Part shown: positions 7,503 through 15,295 of the stretch, piece after piece
How the letters are laid out: each line of letters opens with the position of its first letter
Numbering within the stretch: the stretch's first letter is position 1
DNA from: a virus
Virus record (IMG/VR): IMGVR_UViG_3300020213_000096
Span: 1-27,792 of that record
Reading direction: 5' to 3' (one strand)
DNA: 27,792 nucleotides
Made by a program: the position numbers and the translations under genes
Notes under the pieces: generated by a model
What the model was told of the DNA's origin: nothing
The model's database searches: none
What the model saw: the letters and a program-made list of their open reading frames with translations, nothing else

Positions 7503-7889
7503 ATGGACACAATAACCCTAATGCTGATATTCAGTGCAGTTACGACTAAACTTGATTTACCACCGCACTTACTAGAATCTGTGTGCTACATAGAGTCACA
7601 CTATAGAGTAGATGCTGTGCATAAAGATGACGGCGGTGGTGATTCACTTGGTGTCTGCCAAGTTAAACTAACCACAGCGGCTTGGTTAGGCTTTAAAGGT
7701 ACCAGCGAACAGCTTATGCAGCCTGAAATCAATGCACTTTACTCTGGTAAATATCTTAAGTATAATTTGAAGCGCTATGGTAATATGACTAGAGCTATTG
7801 TAGCGTATAATAGAGGTAATGCCCGAGGTTTATTGCGCTCAAAGTATAGCGATAAAGTGCTAAAGCAGTATAACAAGGTTAAAAAATGA
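7503..7889 (+). CDS. SLT-type lytic transglycosylase/muramidase
   Basis: 128-residue peptidoglycan-cleaving enzyme. It carries the soluble lytic transglycosylase pattern: the ES dipeptide with likely catalytic Glu31, then SLGVCQVK (48-55) matching the GLMQ-type motif, and AIVAYNRG (98-105) matching the AYNxG motif. The length is about that of the bare SLT domain. The N-terminus (MDTITLMLIFSAVTT) is moderately hydrophobic but has no clear cleavage site, so export is uncertain. The start codon has no ribosome site and sits at the predicted transcription start. It heads a cassette with an exported protease and small exported proteins, so it may act in lysis or in local wall opening. Confidence 0.8.
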   Translation: MDTITLMLIFSAVTTKLDLPPHLLESVCYIESHYRVDAVHKDDGGGDSLGVCQVKLTTAAWLGFKGTSEQLMQPEINALYSGKYLKYNLKRYGNMTRAIVAYNRGNARGLLRSKYSDKVLKQYNKVKK

Positions 7890-8566
7890 GTTTATTATTG
7901 AGCATTATACTAGGCATAGGACAAGCTAATGCCTATTATAATGATAGCCGCGTAAAGATAGCCGTTATTGACTCTGGACTAAACGTAAGTCCGGAGCTAA
8001 AGCCTTACCTGTGCGCCAGCGGCCATACATCATTGGTAGATGGTAACCCGATGAAAGACAGTACCACGACACAGCATGGCACAAACGTAGTAGGTCTCAT
8101 TACTAAAGGTTTAGATAGTAGTAAATATTGTGTTATTATAATTAAATTTTATAGCCCTACCTACCAAGGTTCAAATAAGCAGGATAAAATAGCGGATAGC
8201 GTAGCGCACGCATTAATCTACAAAGCGCGCTATATAAACATTAGCGCTACCGGCAAAGGTTACTTAGGATATGAGGCTAGAGCGCTTAAAGTTGCTTTGG
8301 CTTCTGGCGCTACCATAGCAGTAGCCGCTGGCAATGAACACTTAGATTTGAATAAAAAATGCAATACATACCCGGCATGTTACGCTGCTTTACTTAATAG
8401 TAAACGCTTTCACGTAGTAGGCTCCTATTCTGGTGAGTTTTCAAACCAGGGTTTCATAGTTACGCATAAAGAAAATGGCGTATTTGTGGGCATACCGCCG
8501 CTCACTGGCACATCTCAGTCTACGGCGGTGCACCTAAATAAGGTACTCAGGGGTGAGTGTGATTGA
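7886..8566 (+). CDS. exported subtilisin-like serine protease (S8 family)
   Basis: 226 residues, starting in an ATGA overlap with the lysin. Residues 1-16 (MSLLLSIILGIGQANA) form a signal peptide with an A-x-A cleavage site. The mature part carries the subtilase triad in order: Asp29 in AVIDSG, His64 in HGTNVVG, and Ser210 in GTSQSTA. Asn150 in AAGNE is the oxyanion-hole residue. Cys at 43, 82, 159 and 165 could form disulfides. The protein is shorter than typical subtilisins and lacks a propeptide. It should act in the periplasm or outside. Exported subtilases are unusual in phages. The target is unknown: spanin or holin maturation, host envelope protein cleavage or superinfection defence are all possible. 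Confidence 0.88.
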   Translation: MSLLLSIILGIGQANAYYNDSRVKIAVIDSGLNVSPELKPYLCASGHTSLVDGNPMKDSTTTQHGTNVVGLITKGLDSSKYCVIIIKFYSPTYQGSNKQDKIADSVAHALIYKARYINISATGKGYLGYEARALKVALASGATIAVAAGNEHLDLNKKCNTYPACYAALLNSKRFHVVGSYSGEFSNQGFIVTHKENGVFVGIPPLTGTSQSTAVHLNKVLRGECD

Positions 8567-8831
8567 GCTAATGGTAGTAGCGATGTGTCTAGGAGACTAC
8601 AGGTGTGACCAAGCCGCTAAAGGCTATATAGCTTATAATCCTAGACTTAAGTACTTTGCTAAAGACATTAAAAATAGGGCAGAAAGTACAGTAGGCAAGC
8701 CTACGCTAGTTGCTACTAGCACAATACTGGCTGCGGCCACTAGTAAAACGTATCAAATTAAGATTAACCGTTATTTTTCTTTCGGTAAGCAACCAGATGG
8801 TATAGTATTACTACTAGCACTAACTTTTTAA
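8559..8831 (+). CDS. hypothetical small protein of the lysin cassette
   Basis: About 90 residues from GTG 8559, chosen because AGGGG lies 5 nt upstream; GTG 8553 is an alternative. It overlaps the protease stop by 8 nt. The N-terminal segment (IELMVVAMCLGDYRCDQAAKGY) is hydrophobic and then Cys-containing. A second apolar stretch (TLVATSTILAAATS) lies mid-way, and the C-terminus is hydrophobic (GIVLLLALTF). It could be membrane-associated, but neither segment is a firm transmembrane helix. I do not recognise it. Context suggests an envelope or lysis function (inference). Confidence 0.55.
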   Translation: MIELMVVAMCLGDYRCDQAAKGYIAYNPRLKYFAKDIKNRAESTVGKPTLVATSTILAAATSKTYQIKINRYFSFGKQPDGIVLLLALTF

Positions 8832-8844
8832 GGAGTAACAGTAT

Positions 8845-9156
8845 ATGAGTCTAGCTACTAAAGTTTACTTGTTTTATGTGGCGTTTATTTTTACGCTACT
8901 CTTCTGCCTGGCGGCTAGAGCTACAGCTGGTAATACGGCATTTTACTGTGAGTGGAAGGGTGGCAATATTACGTTTGCGACCTCATTAGATTCTAAAGCC
9001 GTTTCTATCCACAGGTATTATGACCGAGGCACAGATAAAGTGTACGTTTTTATCCCACTACTTGATACTATGGACATGCCAGCCAGCGTTACGCTTGAAC
9101 ACGGCGGTAATAAATATGTAAAAACAGCGAGCTGCATATATGCTATTGGAGACTAG
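8845..9156 (+). CDS. exported small protein, 103 aa
   Basis: Strong ribosome site AAGGAG about 9 nt upstream. Residues 6-28 (KVYLFYVAFIFTLLFCLAARATA) are a basic-hydrophobic leader ending in A-x-A, so cleavage near residue 28 is likely, or it may serve as a membrane anchor. The mature ~75 residues are beta-like, with Cys35 and Cys97 positioned for one disulfide (FYCEW and ASCIY). It should be periplasmic. The family is unrecognised. It sits with the lysin and protease. Confidence 0.65.
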   Translation: MSLATKVYLFYVAFIFTLLFCLAARATAGNTAFYCEWKGGNITFATSLDSKAVSIHRYYDRGTDKVYVFIPLLDTMDMPASVTLEHGGNKYVKTASCIYAIGD

Positions 9157-9157
9157 A

Positions 9158-9427
9158 ATGTCAGTTAGTGACGATCATCTTAACTGGATCTCTAAGTTTG
9201 AAATGGTAGTAGACCCTTACGTGTCAGACACTAAAATAGTACAGTTGACTCTACGTCAACGTCTTTTATCATGGCCCTGGCGTCCGTTTACTAAGACTAA
9301 ACTCGTTTACTCTCCGATAGCATATTTGATGAGTAATGGTACAGTAGTAGTTAGCCCTACTACTAAGAAGTATATCGAAGATTTTATTTTTAATAGTAAC
9401 AAAACATTATCACACTATGATAATTAA
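9158..9427 (+). CDS. hypothetical phage protein, 89 aa
   Basis: ATG 9158 is chosen over ATG 9140 because GGAG lies about 7 nt upstream of it and it directly follows the previous stop. The central LTLRQRLLSWPWRPFTKTK is a Trp/Pro/Arg-rich segment. The C-terminus (NGTVVVSPTTKKYIEDFI) is beta then helix. There is no signal peptide or transmembrane helix. I have the impression that similar short proteins with an RLxSWPWRP segment occur in other phages, but the function is unknown to me. Confidence 0.6.
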   Translation: MSVSDDHLNWISKFEMVVDPYVSDTKIVQLTLRQRLLSWPWRPFTKTKLVYSPIAYLMSNGTVVVSPTTKKYIEDFIFNSNKTLSHYDN

Positions 9428-9445
9428 CAAAGGAGTACAGATACT

Positions 9446-9988
9446 ATGGCTTTTAAAGAAGTGACCTCATTGGAGGCGGAAGTAACAATTTCTCTCGGCG
9501 GCGCTAACCGTAAAACCGGCAAGAAAAACCCTAGCTCAGTAGAGGGTTATTACCTAGGTAAACGCGAAGTAGACGACGTGAAGAAAAAATCTGGTAAATC
9601 TTACATTTACTATTTCCAGACTAAAACTGGCAACCTAGGCGTATGGGGTAAAACTGATCTTGATCGCAAGATGACTTCAGCTACTCTCGGCTCTATGACG
9701 CGCGTTTCGCATTCTGGTATGCGCGCTACGCCTAACGGCGAGATGTACGTATACAAGGTAGAGATTGACTCAGACAATACTATTGAAGTATCTGGACCTA
9801 CTGAAGCGGTAGAGGCATCTGGCTATAATGACGGCACAGATGAGCAGGTAGAGGAGTCTGAAGAAGAGGCGGCATACACCGAAGAAGACGACGCAGAGCA
9901 AGAAGCCGCGCTACAAGCTGCTGTTAAGACGGCGGCTGAGCGTAAGGCTAAAGTGCAAGCTATTCTAGCTAAAGGTAAAAAAGCGTAA
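9446..9988 (+). CDS. probable single-stranded DNA-binding protein
   Basis: 180 residues with AAGGAG upstream. The N-terminal ~115 residues are beta-rich with many Lys, Gly and aromatic residues (YYLGKREVDDVKKKSGK, YIYYFQTKTGNLGVWGK), as expected of an OB-fold. A strongly acidic tract follows (about 128-152, EEAAYTEEDDAEQE), then a basic helical tail ending KGKKA. Many phage SSBs have an acidic C-terminal region; here it is internal. Context is the best support: it sits directly before the primase-helicase and polymerase and starts the replication operon. No sequence motif proves ssDNA binding. Its codons are richer in C-ending forms than its neighbours, fitting high expression. Confidence 0.55.
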   Translation: MAFKEVTSLEAEVTISLGGANRKTGKKNPSSVEGYYLGKREVDDVKKKSGKSYIYYFQTKTGNLGVWGKTDLDRKMTSATLGSMTRVSHSGMRATPNGEMYVYKVEIDSDNTIEVSGPTEAVEASGYNDGTDEQVEESEEEAAYTEEDDAEQEAALQAAVKTAAERKAKVQAILAKGKKA

Positions 9989-11847
9989 TGAAATTATGCC
10001 GCTTAATAGCACCACAATGGCTACTTGAACTTAACCCTAGTACACCTAGAGTTCTCGAAGGTATGTTTAGTGATGCAGACATTAAGCGGCATAATGAGTC
10101 CGGCTATAATGTGTACTATCGGCCTAATTATCCTACAGAGTATGCAGGAGGATCAGTTAATGGTTCTCATATCAATGTATTTGAGTATGCCTTCATAGAC
10201 TATGACCAGAAGTCTGACACGTATGGCTCTAAAGAAGCATTTATAGAGAAGCTAGCTACGTTTGACCTTTTACCCACTAAAATTGTAGACTCCGGCAACG
10301 GTATTCATGCCTACTGGCGCATATCTGATCTAGATGCCAAAAGCTTTTTACGCTTAGGCAGAAGACTTATGCGCTTATTTGTAACGGATGACGCTGTGCA
10401 AACGATACCACAGCTAATGCGCTTACCGGGCACACTCAATACCAAAGATGTAGATGAGGCTAAACCGTGTACGGTGCTGCATGATAGTAGCGATAGCTAC
10501 ACTTGCGAACAATTAGACAAGCTATTACCTACAATATCTCCAGAAGACGAAACATACTGTCAGCAGCATTATGACAAAACATATAACTCAGATAAGATCA
10601 ATTTAAACGTGGACGACGCTTTACCGCCTAAGTTTGGTAAGCTCTTGAATGAAAACTCAGAGGTTAAAGACCTATTCGCCGGTCAGTCGTCTGACCGAAG
10701 CAAAGACGACTTTAGATTAGGGCACCTTATGTATGCTAATAGCTTCACTAAAGAAGAGGCTATGAGCGTTCTAATCAATACTACTAAGGCTATGGCCAGG
10801 GCTCCAATACACAGGGTTAACTATGCCCAAAACATTATAGATAAGATCTGGACCTATGAAGAGACTCAAAGTACGTCTAACTTATCTCCTACAGTTAAAG
10901 AGATCTTAGCCAAGGGTGAAGATGCACTAAAAGGTACTAGATTCCCTTGTCATAAGCTCATTGACGACACAGAGCATGGTTTTCGTCTAGGTCAGGTTAT
11001 AGGCATTATCGGAGGATCTGGGGTAGGTAAAACTACGCTGACACTTAACACCTTTCTATGGTTTGCGCAGAATAACCCGGACTACCACCATTTCTTTTTC
11101 TCTTTAGAACAGCCAGCGGGTGAGATAGCCAGCCGCATTAGAACTATATGCCAAGGCGATACTACGCTTTACGACAAAATACACATTGTTTCTAATTATG
11201 AAGCTAATGGCGAGTATAAACATTTTTCTATGGACTCTATAGAAGAACACTTAATGCAGTTTCAAAAGACTACCGGCCATAAAGTAGGAGCTACGGTAAT
11301 AGATCATATCGGTGTTATTGCCAAGCAAGCAAAGAACGGCGAGAATGATGGCCTTATCGGTGTGTGTCGCCAGATGAAAGCCTTGGCGGTGAAAGTAAAC
11401 ACTATGCTCATCATGCTAAGCCAGGCCCCTAGAGAAAAAGCTGGTATAGGAGACCTAGAGCTAGACAAGTCAGCGGCTTATGGCACAGTGTTTTTTGAGT
11501 CATTTGTCGACTACTGCCTGTGCCTATGGCAGCCTCTAAAGCGTGTCTATCAGAATGGTGCGCCCACAGTAATGGCGCTTAAGTTTGCCAAGATAAGGCA
11601 CAAAAAACAAGGCGTAGATCGTATTCAAGAAGATATTAGGTATCAATTATTTTTTGACCCAAATACCGAACAGCTTAGGGAGCTTACTCAAGAAGAAGAA
11701 AAATCACTTGTATATTTTTACAATCTAGCCGCGAATATAAGAAAACAAGACCGTAAGACAGACGTAGTTACTTATGTATCTCGAAGGGAAATCAATGAAA
11801 CTGCACCAGCCCAAACTGAAGGTAATCGACAGCCTAGACGACATTGA
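9988..11847 (+). CDS. primase-helicase fusion (AEP-like primase + SF4 DnaB-type helicase)
   Basis: 619 residues, starting in a TAATG overlap with the SSB-like gene. The N-terminal ~160 residues carry PrimPol/RepB-like primase signs: an acidic pair in FIDYD (69-73), DSGNGIHAYW (101-110) and LMRLPGTLNTK (143-153). A linker precedes a RecA-fold helicase: Walker A GGSGVGKTT (342-350), FFSLEQP with Glu374 at the catalytic position, Walker B ATVIDHIG (435-442) and LIMLSQAPR, matching DnaB-family motif 3. It would unwind DNA at the fork and prime the lagging strand. T7 gp4 has a comparable fusion, but its primase is of the unrelated TOPRIM type. Confidence 0.85.
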   Translation: MKLCRLIAPQWLLELNPSTPRVLEGMFSDADIKRHNESGYNVYYRPNYPTEYAGGSVNGSHINVFEYAFIDYDQKSDTYGSKEAFIEKLATFDLLPTKIVDSGNGIHAYWRISDLDAKSFLRLGRRLMRLFVTDDAVQTIPQLMRLPGTLNTKDVDEAKPCTVLHDSSDSYTCEQLDKLLPTISPEDETYCQQHYDKTYNSDKINLNVDDALPPKFGKLLNENSEVKDLFAGQSSDRSKDDFRLGHLMYANSFTKEEAMSVLINTTKAMARAPIHRVNYAQNIIDKIWTYEETQSTSNLSPTVKEILAKGEDALKGTRFPCHKLIDDTEHGFRLGQVIGIIGGSGVGKTTLTLNTFLWFAQNNPDYHHFFFSLEQPAGEIASRIRTICQGDTTLYDKIHIVSNYEANGEYKHFSMDSIEEHLMQFQKTTGHKVGATVIDHIGVIAKQAKNGENDGLIGVCRQMKALAVKVNTMLIMLSQAPREKAGIGDLELDKSAAYGTVFFESFVDYCLCLWQPLKRVYQNGAPTVMALKFAKIRHKKQGVDRIQEDIRYQLFFDPNTEQLRELTQEEEKSLVYFYNLAANIRKQDRKTDVVTYVSRREINETAPAQTEGNRQPRRH

Positions 11848-13900
11848 AACACTTAAAGCAGCTATTGCTACGGTCGATTTAATTGCGTTTGATACAGAAA
11901 CGACTGGCGTGCATAAAGGCGCTAAGATCGTAGGTATTTCGTTTTGTTGGGATGAGTCAGAAGCTTATTATATTATAACTCACGCCTGGTCTAATGCGCT
12001 AGAGATGCTAGTAGAGCAGCACCCTGGCTATAACTACACTCCCTTAATTAAAATGCTGGAAGGTAAACAACTCATAGCCCACAATGGCATATTTGACTGC
12101 GAAATGGTAAACTCTAACTATAAAGTGTCTTTAATTGATAGCCTTCATACAGACACGATGATACTAGCACATCTACTCAATGAAAACCGTCGAGTTGGTC
12201 TTAAAGACCTCGCTAGAGAGTACTTCGGTAATGATGCAGCCCAAGAAGCCGAAGAGATGAAAGCCTCTGTAATATCCAATGGAGGAGTCTGGACGACGTC
12301 TGCTAAAGACATGTATAAGGCTGATAGCAAAGTACTTGGTAAGTATGGCGCTAAAGATGCTTGGCTAACCTATATGCTATTCATGGAACTACTGCCCGAA
12401 CTGCATGACCAAGGTCTAGATAAGTTTTTCTATGAAGATGAATCTATGCCACTTCTTAAAGGTCCTACATACCAGCTAAATACTACCGGCTTAAAAACAG
12501 ACCAAGCCGCTATTACCAGCCTGAAAAAACAGCTAGAAGCTGAGTGTGCAGAAGCCAAGTCTTACATCTACTCTGAAATAGATGTAAAGATAAAGGGTAA
12601 GTATCCAGGCACTAATAAGAAAAATACATTCAATATAGGCTCCAGCCAGCAGCTTTGTTGGTTGCTATTCGGCGTGTATGAACTAGAATTCGGCACCTTA
12701 ACGGAGTCTGGGCGCGACATATGCTATAAGCTAGGTCTTAAAGCCCCATATCACGCGGCTGCTAAACGAGACTTCATACACTCGTGCATGAGTATGCAAG
12801 GCCAGGTGTACGAGCAGGCTGGTACTAATAACGGCAAGAAGGTTAATGCTAAAAAGTTTAAAGAACCATGGGCTTACATCGCGTGCGATAAAAAAACGCT
12901 AATAAAGATAGCGCCTAAATATAAGTGGGTCGAACGCCTTTTAGAGTACCAGCGTAAGAATAAACTGCTAACAACATATATTAAAGGCATAGAGGAGCGA
13001 GTACAGTATGGCATAATACACCCTAGTTTCCTACAGCACGGCACCACGTCCGGACGGTACTCGTGTAAAGCGCCTAACTTTCAAAATCTACCAAGAGACG
13101 ATAAGCGTGTTAAAGGCTGTATCGTAGCGAGACCAGGCAGAGTATTTGTGGGTGCTGACTATAGCCAGCTAGAGCCTAGGATGTTTGCGTATTACAGTAA
13201 AGATGAGCGACTACTCAAAGCGTTTGAGGGTGGAGACGACTTCTATAGTGTCATTGGCATGGAAGTGTACAACAAGTATGACTGCACGCCTAGTAGAGAA
13301 GAGCTACCCACATCATTTAAAATCAAGTATAAATCACTTAGGGACAAGACTAAGGTTATACCGCTAGCACGCACCTATGGAGCCACTGCATTTCAGATTG
13401 CTAAAACTACGGGTAAAAGCGTAGCAGAAACGCAAGAGGATATGGACCGGCTAGACGAGGCATTCCCAGGGATACCCGAGATGGTCAAGAGCTTCCATAC
13501 TATAGCTAAGACACAAGGGTATGTGTCAAACCTATTCGGACGCCTCCGACGCATTCCAGAGGCTAAAAACATAGATAAACGGTATAAGAATATGGAGCAT
13601 AGTGAGTTACCCTATGAGGTAAGAAGTGTACTTAACCTAGCCGTCAACCACCCTATTCAGTCTTCAGGTGCCTCTATCATTAATAGGGCGTCCATAGCAT
13701 TTTATAATAATTGTAAAGCTTTAGGTCTAGACGCCACCATATCCGCACAGGTGCATGATTCTATCGTGGTAGAGTGTAAAGAAGAAGACGCTGAGACAGT
13801 ATCCTTACTACTTCAGGATGCTATGGAGAATACAACGGATCTGAAGACTATTAAGCTAGAAGCCGTACCAAAAATCGGAAAAACGTTAGCCGATGTGTAA
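11795..13900 (+). CDS. family A DNA polymerase with 3'-5' exonuclease
   Basis: 701 residues from ATG 11795 (GAAGGGA about 6 nt upstream; ATG 11774 lacks one), overlapping the primase-helicase by 53 nt. There is no 5'-3' exonuclease domain; the size is like T7 polymerase. Proofreading motifs: FDTETTG (32-38), HNGIFDCE (96-103) and YGAKDAWLT (184-192). Polymerase motifs: GTTSGRYSC (416-424), motif A GADYSQLEPR (453-462), motif B from R516/K520 to YG (528-529), and motif C QVHDSIVVE (652-660). In motif B, Leu524 occupies the position of E. coli Pol I Phe762 and T7 Tyr526. This is the replicative polymerase of the phage. Confidence 0.95.
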   Translation: MKLHQPKLKVIDSLDDIETLKAAIATVDLIAFDTETTGVHKGAKIVGISFCWDESEAYYIITHAWSNALEMLVEQHPGYNYTPLIKMLEGKQLIAHNGIFDCEMVNSNYKVSLIDSLHTDTMILAHLLNENRRVGLKDLAREYFGNDAAQEAEEMKASVISNGGVWTTSAKDMYKADSKVLGKYGAKDAWLTYMLFMELLPELHDQGLDKFFYEDESMPLLKGPTYQLNTTGLKTDQAAITSLKKQLEAECAEAKSYIYSEIDVKIKGKYPGTNKKNTFNIGSSQQLCWLLFGVYELEFGTLTESGRDICYKLGLKAPYHAAAKRDFIHSCMSMQGQVYEQAGTNNGKKVNAKKFKEPWAYIACDKKTLIKIAPKYKWVERLLEYQRKNKLLTTYIKGIEERVQYGIIHPSFLQHGTTSGRYSCKAPNFQNLPRDDKRVKGCIVARPGRVFVGADYSQLEPRMFAYYSKDERLLKAFEGGDDFYSVIGMEVYNKYDCTPSREELPTSFKIKYKSLRDKTKVIPLARTYGATAFQIAKTTGKSVAETQEDMDRLDEAFPGIPEMVKSFHTIAKTQGYVSNLFGRLRRIPEAKNIDKRYKNMEHSELPYEVRSVLNLAVNHPIQSSGASIINRASIAFYNNCKALGLDATISAQVHDSIVVECKEEDAETVSLLLQDAMENTTDLKTIKLEAVPKIGKTLADV

Positions 13901-13908
13901 AATAGTGC

Positions 13909-13936
13909 TTGCTTTTGTATTAAAATGAGATATATT
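13909..13936 (+). promoter_or_regulatory. promoter upstream of small lipoprotein
   Basis: TTGCTT (13909-13914), a 16-bp spacer, then TATATT (13931-13936). The predicted start at about 13943 is the A of the next ATG, and no ribosome site lies between. The geometry matches the promoter at 7469-7496. Confidence 0.45.
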
Positions 13937-13942
13937 AAACAT

Positions 13943-14104
13943 ATGAGATTAGTACTTGCTATAATGCTTTTAAGTACTACCGCATGTAGGATGCGCCTAG
14001 CGCCTATAGACCCTATTGCTAAGGAATGTCAGGCGACGTGCCAGAAGTCATTTGGAACCTGTCTTAAGTTTGTATCTAAGGCTAAAACTTGTTTTTGTAA
14101 CTAA
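13943..14104 (+). CDS. Cys-rich small lipoprotein, 53 aa
   Basis: A 53-residue frame beginning MRLVLAIMLLSTTAC. The leader is basic then hydrophobic, and ends in Cys15 with Ala at -1, close to a lipobox although -3 is Thr. After lipidation about 38 residues remain, with five more Cys (29, 33, 40, 50, 52) and many Lys, ending TCFCN. It would be anchored in the inner or outer membrane, facing the periplasm. Size and lipidation recall outer-membrane spanin (Rz1-like) lipoproteins, but those are Pro-rich and normally nested with an Rz gene, which is absent here. It could instead act in exclusion. The start codon coincides with the predicted transcription start. The stop overlaps the next ribosome site. 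Confidence 0.6.
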   Translation: MRLVLAIMLLSTTACRMRLAPIDPIAKECQATCQKSFGTCLKFVSKAKTCFCN

Positions 14105-14114
14105 GGAGATAATA

Positions 14115-14471
14115 ATGAAGCTTACTGTAAAACGACTGTTTTCTCTAATCCCGACGCCGCTACCTGTTGGAATGACTCAATTTGAGGAGTGGTCAGAATC
14201 TATTATTGAGCTATCAGGTAACTATGCTGACACAGACTCACTCAAGTTTGCTATGGCATCTATGATTTTACACCTAGGCGCGCAGCGCTCCCGAGTACCA
14301 AAGAATCATTTTGTACAATCCTTGCGCAAAGTAGCAGCTAATCAAGTTGCTAGCCAAGTATTCCAAGATATTAAAGTTAAACAGCAAGAAGCTGCTGCCA
14401 AACAACAAGCTGAAGCTACAGCGCTAACCTCTGAGGCTTTAACTTTAAATGGCGAAACGCAAACCTCGTAA
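14115..14471 (+). CDS. hypothetical protein, 118 aa
   Basis: Start at ATG 14115 with AAGGAG about 6 nt upstream; in-frame extension to 14016 would run through the lipoprotein gene. The N-terminus is MKLTVKRLFSLIPTPLPVGM, the middle is helical with an aromatic-acidic stretch (QFEEWSESIIELSG), and the C-terminus is an Ala/Gln/Lys-rich helix (VKQQEAAAKQQAEATAL) likely to form a coiled coil. It overlaps the next gene by 23 nt. Unrecognised; it is at the front of the packaging block. Confidence 0.7.
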   Translation: MKLTVKRLFSLIPTPLPVGMTQFEEWSESIIELSGNYADTDSLKFAMASMILHLGAQRSRVPKNHFVQSLRKVAANQVASQVFQDIKVKQQEAAAKQQAEATALTSEALTLNGETQTS

Positions 14472-14868
14472 ACCTACACTTAACCAGCTTAAAACCATTT
14501 GGTACAAAAAGCTGAAGGCTGAAGGCTTTAAAGATATTGAGCAGGATGAGTTTAATTTGAAAAAGTGGACTCCTAACCTTAATAATAAGTATAAACATCA
14601 AGAGTGGAAGCATAGCCAGGACTACTATACGCTAGCTGGGCACTTCTTAAATGAGTATAAGTTTGAAACTAAATTAGAGCACATTGTCTGGGAATATCAT
14701 ATGAACGGTATTAGCATGCGCAACATAGCTAAGATACTTCTTAAAACTAAAGTAGTGAAGAAATCAAACCGCACTACTGTGTGCTTGATACTAAAGACAC
14801 TAAGAGATCAGATGTTTAAACTTTACAACGTGAACACAGGTAAAACATATGAGCGAAGAAGCACGTAA
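14449..14868 (+). CDS. basic protein, possible DNA-binding, 139 aa
   Basis: Starts MAKRKPRKPTLNQLK and is strongly basic throughout. Residues ~84-100 (YHMNGISMRNIAKILLK) resemble a helix-turn-helix, with GIS at the turn and a following recognition-like helix, and the C-terminal third is basic and helical. A transcription or packaging-related DNA-binding protein is possible. It lies four genes ahead of the large terminase. No confident family match. It overlaps both neighbours by about 20 nt, suggesting coupled translation. Confidence 0.6.
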   Translation: MAKRKPRKPTLNQLKTIWYKKLKAEGFKDIEQDEFNLKKWTPNLNNKYKHQEWKHSQDYYTLAGHFLNEYKFETKLEHIVWEYHMNGISMRNIAKILLKTKVVKKSNRTTVCLILKTLRDQMFKLYNVNTGKTYERRST

Positions 14869-15268
14869 GCTGTACGAGATTAGAGATAGTGCTCCTACAG
14901 ACCATAGCTTTATAATGGCTACATTCTTACGCGGCATGTATTATGGTGATAGCTGGTTTAGCTCTATCCCTAAAGATATATTTATGGCATCATATAGCTC
15001 TTTTATCGAAAACCTGCTAAAATCACCTGGCGTAGAGATTAAAGTAGCCTGCCTAAAAGATGACGCGGACGTTATATTAGGCTACAGCGTGTTAGGCAAC
15101 GGCTTTCAGACCATACACTGGGTATTTGTTAAAAAGGCCTGGCGCGAACAAGGCATTGCCAGAGCGCTGCTACCGAAGTATCCTACTGCTGTAACTCACT
15201 TAACCAGGTTAGGTCAATCCTTACTTACTAAGTTTAAAGACTGTATTTTTAACCCGTTTTTACTATAA
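14849..15268 (+). CDS. GNAT-like acetyltransferase protein
   Basis: 139 residues. The best clue is HWVFVKKAWREQGIARALL (90-108): a beta strand and then R-E-Q-G-I-A, which fits the acetyl-CoA-binding R/Q-x-x-G-x-A loop of GNAT folds. Upstream strands (VEIKVACLKDDADVILGYSV) fit the preceding GNAT beta sheet. The substrate is unknown. GNAT-like proteins near terminase genes are familiar in podoviruses. The C-terminus (KFKDCIFNPFLL) is short for a full GNAT domain, so it may be reduced or non-catalytic. It overlaps the previous gene by 20 nt. Confidence 0.6.
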   Translation: MSEEARKLYEIRDSAPTDHSFIMATFLRGMYYGDSWFSSIPKDIFMASYSSFIENLLKSPGVEIKVACLKDDADVILGYSVLGNGFQTIHWVFVKKAWREQGIARALLPKYPTAVTHLTRLGQSLLTKFKDCIFNPFLL

Positions 15269-15295
15269 ACAAAAATATCTTAAAAGGAGATAATA

